Made by a program: the position numbers and the translations under genes. From Flavobacteriales bacterium (GTDB lineage Bacteria; Bacteroidota; Bacteroidia; Flavobacteriales; BACL11): a DNA stretch of 34,364 nucleotides. The DNA lies in assembly GCA_018664745.1 (NCBI GenBank), contig JABJNS010000059.1, forward strand, positions 1 to 34,364, written 5' to 3'. Positions within the stretch are counted from its first letter, which is position 1, and every line of letters begins with the position of its first letter. Of the stretch, positions 25,057 through 32,118 are shown one piece after another. Below the pieces are notes generated by a model. That model had not been told where the DNA came from. It searched no databases and worked only from the letters and a program-made list of their open reading frames with translations.

Positions 25057-25287
25057 AAGATAACCCTGACAACCCATTCTGATGGAGCAAAAGACAGTAA
25101 GATGACAGCAAAATACTTGTCTGTTAGCCCAACAGACTATAAGATGAGAGCAAAAGACTATTCCTTTGAAGCAAAAGACAATAAGATGAAGGCAAAAGAC
25201 TGTTCCTTTGAAGCAAAAGACAATAAGATGAGAGCAACAGACAATAAGATGAAGGCAAAATACTGTTCTGCCAAGACAACAGACTAG
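25057..25287 (+). repeat. Eleven-copy 21-bp imperfect tandem repeat array
   Basis: Exactly 11 x 21 bp. Two alternating unit types share the core GCAAAAGAC at positions 10-18: type A begins AAGATG and type B begins TCCTTTGAA or TCT. Unit starts are 25057 (A, eroded), 25078 (B), 25099 (A), 25120 (B), 25141 (A), 25162 (B), 25183 (A), 25204 (B), 25225 (A), 25246 (A) and 25267 (B). Units 5 and 7, counting the first as 0, are identical. One B is missing between 25225 and 25246. The frame is open in the plus direction, in phase with the antiporter gene, and ends in TAG; ATG 25102 would give a 61-residue peptide of 'xxxAKDx' heptads. Differences between units are mostly at non-synonymous sites, so protein-level selection is not evident. 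There is no other gene or terminator between the convergent neighbours. Confidence 0.9.
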
Positions 25288-25305
25288 ACTGTAAAGAAAA
25301 TTCCC

Positions 25306-26436
25306 TTAATTAAAAAGACTTTTTAGTTGATTTATAGTGTAATCAATCTCCTCTTTGGTATTGTATTTACTGAATGAAAAACGGACACCAGGACGAGTAC
25401 TATCAGGAGCAATAGCCGATAGCACATGCGAACCTGTACTACTTCCAGATGAACAAGCTGACCCTCCGCTACAAGCAATTCCTAAGATATCTAGATTAAA
25501 TAAAAGCATTTCTGCAATTTTTGTAACAGGGAAACTTACACTCAGCACTGTGTACAAGCTATTATTCAAATCTGTACAATTAGCATAAAACTCCACTTCT
25601 GGTATTTCTGCCTTTAATTTATCAATCATATAGGATTTTAACCCATTTATGTATTTTGTTTCTTCTTCCAGATGAGAGTAAGCCATTTCCATTGCCTTAG
25701 CTAAAGCTGCAATTCCATAAATATTCTCAGTTCCAGCACGCATATTTCGTTCTTGTCCTCCACCTCTTAGTAGGGGTTTTATCTGAATATCTTCTGATAC
25801 ATAGATAAACCCTATTCCCTTAGGTCCATGAAACTTATGAGCAGAAGCTGCCATAAAATCAACATTTAACTCCTGCATATCAAAAGTGTAATGCCCCATA
25901 GTCTGCACTGTATCCGAATGAAAAATCGCATTGTACTCTTTACAGATTTCTCCAATTTGTTTTAAATCCTGAATAGTACCAATTTCATTATTTGCATGCA
26001 TAATAGATACAAAAGTCCTCTCATTATCTTCTAATAATTGTTTTAAATGAGAAAGAGAAACCTCTCCATTTTCATCTGTATCAATATAGGAAAGTTTAAT
26101 TTTTTCTTCAGCCGCTAAATCCTCTAAAGGATATAAAACAGCATGATGTGAAAGCTTTGAGGTAATAGCATGAGTAATATTATGATCGTGAATACCACAC
26201 TTTATTGCCATATTATCAGCCTCCGTTCCTCCTGAAGTGAAGAAAATAGTTTTTGGTGCTGTATTCAATAAAGCTGCAATAGTCTTACGGGCAGTTTCTA
26301 CAATAATTTTTGATTTACGACCAAACTCATGCACAGATGAAGGGTTTGCAAAAGTAGTTTTCATCATTTCACTCATCAGCTCAATAATTTCTGGAGCCAT
26401 TGGTGTTGTTGCTGCATTATCTAAATATACCTTCAT
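25306..26436 (-). CDS. Cysteine desulfurase, NifS/IscS class
   Basis: This 376-residue PLP enzyme removes sulfur from cysteine to give alanine and a protein persulfide for Fe-S clusters and thio-modifications. Motifs are 'YLDNAATTPM' (N-terminus), 'FTSGGTEADNMAIK', 'MHANNEIGTIQ', the PLP lysine near residue 200 in 'SAHKFHGPKGIGF', and 'GGGQERNMRAGTENI'. The sulfur-accepting cysteine near residue 325 lies in 'ACSGGSACSSGSS', the long loop typical of group I NifS/IscS proteins rather than SufS. It could serve Fe-S assembly or tRNA thiolation. The gene starts one base after the glmM stop, so the two form an operon. Its 3' end faces the 21-bp repeat array with no hairpin terminator. Confidence 0.92.
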   Translation of the reverse strand: MKVYLDNAATTPMAPEIIELMSEMMKTTFANPSSVHEFGRKSKIIVETARKTIAALLNTAPKTIFFTSGGTEADNMAIKCGIHDHNITHAITSKLSHHAVLYPLEDLAAEEKIKLSYIDTDENGEVSLSHLKQLLEDNERTFVSIMHANNEIGTIQDLKQIGEICKEYNAIFHSDTVQTMGHYTFDMQELNVDFMAASAHKFHGPKGIGFIYVSEDIQIKPLLRGGGQERNMRAGTENIYGIAALAKAMEMAYSHLEEETKYINGLKSYMIDKLKAEIPEVEFYANCTDLNNSLYTVLSVSFPVTKIAEMLLFNLDILGIACSGGSACSSGSSTGSHVLSAIAPDSTRPGVRFSFSKYNTKEEIDYTINQLKSLFN

Positions 26437-26437
26437 T

Positions 26438-27817
26438 CTAAATTAATCCTTTTATCTCGTTAATCATATTGTTTGCAAATTCATTTGCTTTTTCCTCTCC
26501 CTCACTTTCAGCATAAATCCTGATTATTGGCTCAGTATTCGACTTTCTAAGATGCACCCATCCCTCTTTAAAGTCAATCTTTAAACCATCAATAGTAGTT
26601 ATCTGCTCATTTTTATACTTATCCTCCAAAGCAGATAGAATAGCATCTACATCAATTTCTGGTGTTAACTGAATTTTATTTTTTGATATAAAATAATTAG
26701 GATAGGAATCTCTTAGCGCTTTAGCTGATATTTTTCTTTCTGCCAATTGTGTTAAAAATAATGCCACACCAATCAAGGCATCTCTACCATAATGCATTTC
26801 AGGGTAAATAACACCTCCATTTCCTTCACCACCAATTATTGCATTTGTTGCTTTCATCTTTTCAACTACATTTACTTCTCCCACTGCTGATGCTTCATAA
26901 TTTCCATTATGATTATTCGTAATATCTCTTAATGCTCTAGTTGATGATAAATTAGAAACTGTATTTCCAGGTGTTTTACTCAACACATAATCAGATACTG
27001 CAACAAGAGTATATTCCTCACCGAACATACTTCCATCTTCACAAACCATAGCTAATCTATCCACATCAGGATCAACCACAATTCCAAAATCAGCTTTTTC
27101 ACTTATTACTAATTTTGATATTTCAGTTAAATTTTCTGGTAATGGCTCAGGGTTATGAGGAAATTGTCCGTTTGGCTCACAAAATAATTTAATGCACTCC
27201 ACTCCCATTCTTTCTAATAACCTTGGGATCATAAATCCTCCAGTTGAATTTACTGCATCCAATACAACTTTAAATCCTGCAGATTTTACCAAATCACCAT
27301 CAACTAAATTTAATTTTAATACTTCATCAATATGTTTATCATTAAAGCTATCATCAAAAGTATACGTTCCTAAATCATCTACTTCTGTGAATGTAAAAGC
27401 ATCATTTTCTGCTAGCTCTAAAATCTCTTCTCCATCTTTTGCTGATAAAAACTCACCTTTCCCATTCAGTAATTTTAAGGCATTCCACTGCTTAGGATTA
27501 TGGCTAGCAGTAAGTATAATCCCACCTGCTGATTGCTCTAATTGTACAGCTACCTCAATAGTTGGAGTAGTTGATAAACCCACATCAAGAACATCAAATC
27601 CACAACCAATTAAAGTTCCCGACACAATATTGCTCACCATTTCACCTGATATACGAGCATCACGCCCAATAATTATAGTATTAGAACTATTTCCTTGTTT
27701 TTTTATAAAAGCAGCATAAGAAGCCGTAAAACGAACAATATCTAAAGGTGTAAGTGCATCCCCAACTCCTCCTCCAATTGTACCCCTTATTCCTGAAATT
27801 GATTTAATTAATGTCAT
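26438..27817 (-). CDS. glmM: Phosphoglucosamine mutase GlmM
   Basis: This enzyme of about 459 residues interconverts glucosamine-6-P and glucosamine-1-P for UDP-GlcNAc, peptidoglycan and LPS. It has all four domains of the alpha-D-phosphohexomutase family. These are 'ISGIRGT' near the start, the phosphoserine loop 'TASHNP' with Ser105, the metal loop 'DPDVDRLA', the sugar-binding 'GGEGNGGVIYPEMHYGRD', and the phosphate-binding 'RKSNTEPIIRIYAES'. I place the start at ATG 27817 (MTLIKSISG). The longer TTG start at 27838 would lie inside the TAATTTTG promoter box and adds seven residues absent from homologues. A phosphomannomutase role is possible on sequence alone, but the single copy with this start motif is usually GlmM in Bacteroidota. 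Confidence 0.88.
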   Translation of the reverse strand: MTLIKSISGIRGTIGGGVGDALTPLDIVRFTASYAAFIKKQGNSSNTIIIGRDARISGEMVSNIVSGTLIGCGFDVLDVGLSTTPTIEVAVQLEQSAGGIILTASHNPKQWNALKLLNGKGEFLSAKDGEEILELAENDAFTFTEVDDLGTYTFDDSFNDKHIDEVLKLNLVDGDLVKSAGFKVVLDAVNSTGGFMIPRLLERMGVECIKLFCEPNGQFPHNPEPLPENLTEISKLVISEKADFGIVVDPDVDRLAMVCEDGSMFGEEYTLVAVSDYVLSKTPGNTVSNLSSTRALRDITNNHNGNYEASAVGEVNVVEKMKATNAIIGGEGNGGVIYPEMHYGRDALIGVALFLTQLAERKISAKALRDSYPNYFISKNKIQLTPEIDVDAILSALEDKYKNEQITTIDGLKIDFKEGWVHLRKSNTEPIIRIYAESEGEEKANEFANNMINEIKGLI

Positions 27818-27835
27818 CTGTCTATTTTTGAGCAA

Positions 27836-27843
27836 CAAAATTA
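27836..27843 (-). promoter_or_regulatory. Promoter -7 box (TAATTTTG) of glmM
   Basis: The minus strand reads TAATTTTG, an exact TAnnTTTG match, 18 bp before ATG 27817. It overlaps the alternative TTG start and so argues against it. Confidence 0.6.
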
Positions 27844-27875
27844 CGTAATTAAATTATTGTTTACTTAAGGATTAC

Positions 27876-27883
27876 TATCTTTG
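27876..27883 (+). promoter_or_regulatory. Promoter (-7 box TATCTTTG) of the comA-popT-aroE operon
   Basis: An exact TAnnTTTG match 17 bp before ATG 27901, with TTG at 27857-27859 as a possible -33 element (16-bp spacer). It is divergent from the glmM promoter. Confidence 0.6.
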
Positions 27884-27900
27884 TTAATATTATTTAATCA

Positions 27901-28665
27901 ATGAAAGAGATACTACAACAACTTCCTCAAAGAAGTGAAAAACCTAGAGAGAAAGGGTTAACAATGATGATGGACAAAGGACTTAGCATAAGACAGGCAG
28001 AGAACTTTTTAGAATGCAACTATCAACACACTGATATTATTAAACTTGGATTTGGAACAAGTCTAATTACACCTAACATCTCTGACAAGATTAAATTATA
28101 TCAAGAGAATGGCATGGAGGTTTATGCTGGAGGAACTCTTTTTGAGGCTTTCGCAATACGAAATCAGCTTGATGATTACAAAAACTATTTACATAGAATC
28201 GGATTAGAAATGATAGAGATATCAGATGGCTCAATAGATATGGAACATGAAATGAAGTGCAGTGTTATTCAGAATTTTTCAAAAGATTTTAAAGTCATAA
28301 GTGAAGTTGGTAATAAAGATGCAAGTATTCAAATAAGTAGTAAGAATTGGGTAAAATGGATGCAAAATGAGTTATCTGCAGGAAGCTGGAAAGTTATTGC
28401 TGAATGTAGAGAAGGTGGAAATGTAGGTATTTGTAATGATGATGGAGGAATTAAAGTTGAACTAATTGATGAGATTACAAGTAAAATACCTGCTAATAAA
28501 ATATTATGGGAATCTCCACAAAAAGGACAGCAAATATTTTTTATTGAAAAATTTGGTGCAAATGTAAACTTAGGAAATATAGCTCATGATGACGTTATCC
28601 CTTTAGAATGTTTACGCCTTGGACTAAGAGGTGATACTTTTCATAATTTTCTAAACAAAAAGTAA
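27901..28665 (+). CDS. comA: Phosphosulfolactate synthase (ComA family)
   Basis: This 254-residue TIM-barrel enzyme adds sulfite to phosphoenolpyruvate, giving (R)-phosphosulfolactate. Family features are 'REKGLTMMMDKGLS' near the start, 'DIIKLGFGTS', 'GMEVYAGGTLFEAF', 'IEISDGSIDM', 'VISEVGNKD', 'VIAECREGGNVGI', 'ILWESPQKGQQIFFIEKFG' and the C-terminal 'CLRLGLRGDTFHNF'. In methanogens it opens coenzyme M synthesis, and in Bacillus the product leads to sulfolactate. In Bacteroidota the product's fate is unclear, with sulfonate metabolites or sulfonolipid precursors as candidates. ComB phosphatase and ComC dehydrogenase genes are absent from the window. Its stop abuts the start of the DUF368 gene. 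Confidence 0.93.
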   Translation: MKEILQQLPQRSEKPREKGLTMMMDKGLSIRQAENFLECNYQHTDIIKLGFGTSLITPNISDKIKLYQENGMEVYAGGTLFEAFAIRNQLDDYKNYLHRIGLEMIEISDGSIDMEHEMKCSVIQNFSKDFKVISEVGNKDASIQISSKNWVKWMQNELSAGSWKVIAECREGGNVGICNDDGGIKVELIDEITSKIPANKILWESPQKGQQIFFIEKFGANVNLGNIAHDDVIPLECLRLGLRGDTFHNFLNKK

Positions 28666-29565
28666 ATGAAATATTATTTTATTCTATTTCTTAAAGGAAT
28701 GGCCATGGGAGTTGCCAATGTAATTCCTGGTGTTTCTGGAGGAACAATAGCGCTTATAACAGAAATTTATGAAGAATTAATCAATTCTCTTAAATCATTT
28801 GATATTAAAGCACTTAAAATGATATTCTCACTTAACATATCTGATTTTATTAATTACACAAACATTTATTTTTTAATTGCTGTATTTGGAGGAAGTGTTG
28901 CAAGTGTATTTAGTATAGCTAGTCTTTTTAAATATCTATTTTCAAATTACCCTATTTTAATTTGGGCATTCTTTTTTGGTCTCATTATTGCCTCTATTTA
29001 CTTTGTAGCAAAAAGAATTAACAATTGGAACTTCTCTACTTTACTAAGCTTAGTAATAGGTACATCTATTGCAATATCTTTAAGTTTTATGACTCCAGCT
29101 ACAGAAGATGCTAATCTATTTTTTGTATTTTTATGTGGAATAGTTGGAATAAGCGGAATGATGCTACCAGGACTATCAGGCTCTTTTATTTTAATCCTAA
29201 TGGGAAATTATGAATTGCTTATGGTTACAGCTGTAACAGATTTAAATATTACCTTACTTTCAATATTCTTTATAGGCTCTGCATTCGGACTTATGAGTTT
29301 TTCTCATGTATTATCTTGGGTTTTTAAACATTATAAAAACGCTACTTTAGCATTACTAACCGGATTTATCTTAGGTTCGCTAAGTATTATTTGGCCATGG
29401 AAATCAATTGCCGAAAGTATTATTATGAATGGAAAAGAGAAAATTATAGCATACGAATGGTATTTCCCTAGTAAACTTAACACTGAAACAATAATTGCAA
29501 TCTCATTAATATTCATAGGGATAATTAGCGTTTACACACTAGAATATTTTGCGCCAAAAAAATAA
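28666..29565 (+). CDS. DUF368/PopT-family polyprenyl-phosphate translocase
   Basis: This 299-residue protein has about eight membrane helices and the DUF368 signature at the N-terminus ('GMAMGVANVIPGVSGGTIALI'), repeated in the second half as 'GISGMMLPGLSGSFILILMGNY', an internal-repeat architecture. DUF368 proteins (PopT) have been reported to recycle undecaprenyl phosphate, the carrier lipid for peptidoglycan and surface glycans, across the inner membrane. Assignment to that role here is by family. It starts immediately after the comA stop (TAA-ATG) and its end overlaps aroE by 17 bp, so the three genes are co-transcribed and perhaps translationally coupled. Nothing appears truncated. Confidence 0.9.
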   Translation: MKYYFILFLKGMAMGVANVIPGVSGGTIALITEIYEELINSLKSFDIKALKMIFSLNISDFINYTNIYFLIAVFGGSVASVFSIASLFKYLFSNYPILIWAFFFGLIIASIYFVAKRINNWNFSTLLSLVIGTSIAISLSFMTPATEDANLFFVFLCGIVGISGMMLPGLSGSFILILMGNYELLMVTAVTDLNITLLSIFFIGSAFGLMSFSHVLSWVFKHYKNATLALLTGFILGSLSIIWPWKSIAESIIMNGKEKIIAYEWYFPSKLNTETIIAISLIFIGIISVYTLEYFAPKK

Positions 29566-30283
29566 AATAAGAACATTCGGACTTATAGGAAAAAGTCTTT
29601 CACACTCCTTTTCAAGTAGTTATTTTAATGAAAAGTTTTATAAAGAAGAAATAACAAATACTGAATATATTAATTTTGAGCTTGAAGATATTTCCAAATT
29701 CACACAACTGATAAAAACACAGAACCTTTCTGGACTTAATGTAACTATTCCCTACAAAGAAAGTGTAATTCCATTTTTAGATGATTTAAGTGCAGATGCA
29801 AAAAGCATTGGAGCTGTAAATACAATTCAATTTATTAATGGAAAACTGATAGGCCACAATACCGATATTATTGGTTTTAAAAAAAGTATTATTCCTATTT
29901 TAGAAAGTAGGAATACTGCTTTAATTCTTGGGGATGGCGGGGCAGCAAAAGCTGTAAAATTTGCGCTAAACCAACTAAATATCTCACACAAAACAGTTAG
30001 CAGAAAAGGATCATTTAATTATTTAGATATATCAATTCAAACTATTGAGTTTTACAGAATTATAATTAACACAACACCTTTAGGAATGGCTTCTGAAATA
30101 GCAAATTACCCTAAATTACCATATGAAGCATTAACCGAAAAACATTTGCTTTTTGATTTGATTTACAACCCATCAGAAACCTTATTTTTAAAATACGGAA
30201 GAACCCATAACTCAAGCACTAAAAACGGATTGGAAATGCTACAGATTCAAGCAGAAGCATCTTGGAACATTTGGAATAGTTAA
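29549..30283 (+). CDS. aroE: Shikimate dehydrogenase
   Basis: This 244-residue NADP-dependent enzyme reduces 3-dehydroshikimate to shikimate in aromatic amino-acid synthesis. N-terminal substrate residues 'GLIGKSLSHSFSSSYF' (serines that bind the carboxylate), the catalytic lysine in 'LNVTIPYKESV' and the catalytic aspartate in 'GHNTDIIGF' are present. The NADP-binding loop is 'ILGDGGAAKAV' and the late motif is 'NGLEMLQIQAE'. The only ordinary start codon between an upstream in-frame TAG (29540-29542) and the conserved core is TTG 29549, inside the end of the preceding gene, so initiation is probably weak or coupled. It is shorter than E. coli AroE (272) but normal for Bacteroidota. Confidence 0.92.
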   Translation: MRQKNKIRTFGLIGKSLSHSFSSSYFNEKFYKEEITNTEYINFELEDISKFTQLIKTQNLSGLNVTIPYKESVIPFLDDLSADAKSIGAVNTIQFINGKLIGHNTDIIGFKKSIIPILESRNTALILGDGGAAKAVKFALNQLNISHKTVSRKGSFNYLDISIQTIEFYRIIINTTPLGMASEIANYPKLPYEALTEKHLLFDLIYNPSETLFLKYGRTHNSSTKNGLEMLQIQAEASWNIWNS

Positions 30284-30298
30284 GTCGTTAAATATTAG

Positions 30299-30306
30299 TA
30301 AATTTG
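30299..30306 (+). promoter_or_regulatory. Promoter -7 box (TAAATTTG) of the DUF349-uvrB operon
   Basis: The exact TAnnTTTG match contains the TTG codon at 30304 that could otherwise be read as a start, and lies 18 bp before GTG 30325. This supports GTG 30325 as the real initiation codon. Confidence 0.6.
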
Positions 30307-30324
30307 CAATCAAATATCAGAAAA

Positions 30325-32118
30325 GTGAACGAAAACAAAGAACAAGAAACTACAGATAATTCAACTCTAACACCAGCTACAGAAGAATTAACCCCTGTGA
30401 ATAATGCTGACTTGAGCATTGATGAATTAATTTCAAAAATTGATTTACTAGCTGAAAATGAAAATCCTTATACAGTATCTAAAGAGGTGGAAGAGCTAAA
30501 ATCTATCTTTTATTTAAAATTAAAGTCTGAAACTAAAGTTGAGAAAGAAGAGGAGAAAATTATAGACTCAACTGAAGAAGAAACTAGTGAAGAGTCTCCT
30601 AAAGAAGAAAGAACACTTCATCCTCACGAAATTAAATTCAAACAAGCTTACGGGAAATACAAAAAAATAAAGTTTGAATACAGAAAAAATAGAGAAAAGG
30701 AAGAGGAGGAAAACCTTAAAATAAAAAAGACAATTATTGAGGATATTGACAAACTTACTCAAGAAGATGAATCAATAAAAAAGACTTTTGAGCATTTCAG
30801 AATCCTACAAGAACAATGGAAAAATACAGGACATGTGCCTCAAACAGAAAACAATGGTCTTTGGCAATCTTACCATCATCATGTCGAGTTATTTTATGAC
30901 TACATTAAATTAAATAATGATTTAAGAGATTTAGATTTCAAAAGAAACCTAGAAGAAAAAACTGCCATTTGCGAAAAAGCAGAAGCTTTATTAAATGAAA
31001 AATCATTTAATAAAATGCACGACAACTTACAGGAACTACATGAGCATTGGAAAAATGTAGGGCCTGTAAAAAGAGAACTTAGAGAAGAACTTTGGGAACG
31101 CTTTCAAAACATTAGTAAGACACTTAATAAAAAGCGTAACGACTACTTCCTATCAAAAAAAGAAAAAGACAAAGAAAAACTCTCAAATAAAAATACTATT
31201 TGCAAGAAAATTGACGAACTAACTACCGAAACAATATCTTCACATAACAAATGGCAAGAACTTACTAATCAATGTAATGAATTAGAAGTTGAGTGGAAAA
31301 ATATTGGCAGATTAAATAAAACCGAAAACACCCTTGCATGGAAAAATCTTAGAGCAACACTCAATAACTTTTACCATAAAAAGAATGCTTTTTACAAGCA
31401 AAAAAAAGAAGCAAGAAATACTATTCTGAAAGTTAAAATTGGTATTTGTGAAAAAGCAGAAAGCTTACAAGAAAGTACTGATTGGCAAGGAACAGGTAAT
31501 AAGCTAATTAAATTACAAGACGAATGGAAAAATGCCGGATTCTCCCCTGCTGATCAATCCAATAAAATTTGGAAACGATTTAAAGCCGCATGCGATACTT
31601 TTTTCGATGCTAGAAAAGCACACTACAAAACACAAGACAAAGAGAAGGAAGCTTGCTATAAAGAGAAAGCAGAGCTATTAAAAGAACTAAATTCTTTCAA
31701 ATCAACATCCGATTCAAAAGCTGACATAAAACAACTTAAGGAATTTGGAAATAAATGGAAAGTATTAGGGCATGTTCCTAGAAATAAAATGAAGATTAAT
31801 GATGAATTTTTCTCTTTAATAAATTCAAAATTTGAAGAACTTGGCTTAAGCAAAAAAGCGCTAGCAACCGAACAATACAAAAACAAGGTAGATTCGATAA
31901 AAGGAAACGACAAAGCCTTGAGTAGTGAAAAACAATTCCTAAGAGGAAAAATTGACAATTTGAAAAAAGATATTGCCCAGTATGAAAACAATATGTCATT
32001 TTTAGGAAACAACAAAGGAACTGAACCATTAAGAAAACAGGTAGAACTTCAGATTACAAAAGCAAATACTGAAATTGAAAATCTAAAACAAAAACTTCAA
32101 ATCCTTAATAAAGGATAA
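30325..32118 (+). CDS. DUF349-repeat protein
   Basis: This is a hydrophilic, coiled-coil-rich cytoplasmic protein of about 597 residues. After an acidic, low-complexity N-terminus (1-95) come five DUF349-type helical repeats, each with a W-K-x-x-G turn. The turns lie at about residues 164 ('QWKNTGHVP'), 240 ('HWKNVGPVK'), 322 ('EWKNIGRLN'), 399 ('EWKNAGFSP') and 476 ('KWKVLGHVP'), a regular spacing of 76-82. The last 70 residues form a separate coiled coil. No enzyme motif is visible and the family's function is not established; it is very common in Bacteroidota. The start is placed at GTG 30325 because the alternative TTG 30304 is part of the promoter box. The ATG of uvrB follows the stop directly, so both are on one transcript. 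Confidence 0.87.
   Translation: MNENKEQETTDNSTLTPATEELTPVNNADLSIDELISKIDLLAENENPYTVSKEVEELKSIFYLKLKSETKVEKEEEKIIDSTEEETSEESPKEERTLHPHEIKFKQAYGKYKKIKFEYRKNREKEEEENLKIKKTIIEDIDKLTQEDESIKKTFEHFRILQEQWKNTGHVPQTENNGLWQSYHHHVELFYDYIKLNNDLRDLDFKRNLEEKTAICEKAEALLNEKSFNKMHDNLQELHEHWKNVGPVKRELREELWERFQNISKTLNKKRNDYFLSKKEKDKEKLSNKNTICKKIDELTTETISSHNKWQELTNQCNELEVEWKNIGRLNKTENTLAWKNLRATLNNFYHKKNAFYKQKKEARNTILKVKIGICEKAESLQESTDWQGTGNKLIKLQDEWKNAGFSPADQSNKIWKRFKAACDTFFDARKAHYKTQDKEKEACYKEKAELLKELNSFKSTSDSKADIKQLKEFGNKWKVLGHVPRNKMKINDEFFSLINSKFEELGLSKKALATEQYKNKVDSIKGNDKALSSEKQFLRGKIDNLKKDIAQYENNMSFLGNNKGTEPLRKQVELQITKANTEIENLKQKLQILNKG

Noticed and set aside
25057..25287. CRISPR array
   Set aside because: Units are directly contiguous 21-mers with no unique spacers and no cas genes nearby.
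27192..27719. 175-residue plus-strand frame opposite glmM
   Set aside because: It lies fully antisense to conserved catalytic motifs of GlmM and has no recognizable features.
27901..28665. Coenzyme M biosynthesis locus
   Set aside because: Only the ComA homologue is present and the host is clearly bacterial; the family occurs outside methanogens.
31656..32029. Minus-strand open frames within the DUF349 gene
   Set aside because: They arise from the lysine-rich (AAA/AAG) coding strand; no start context or recognizable protein.
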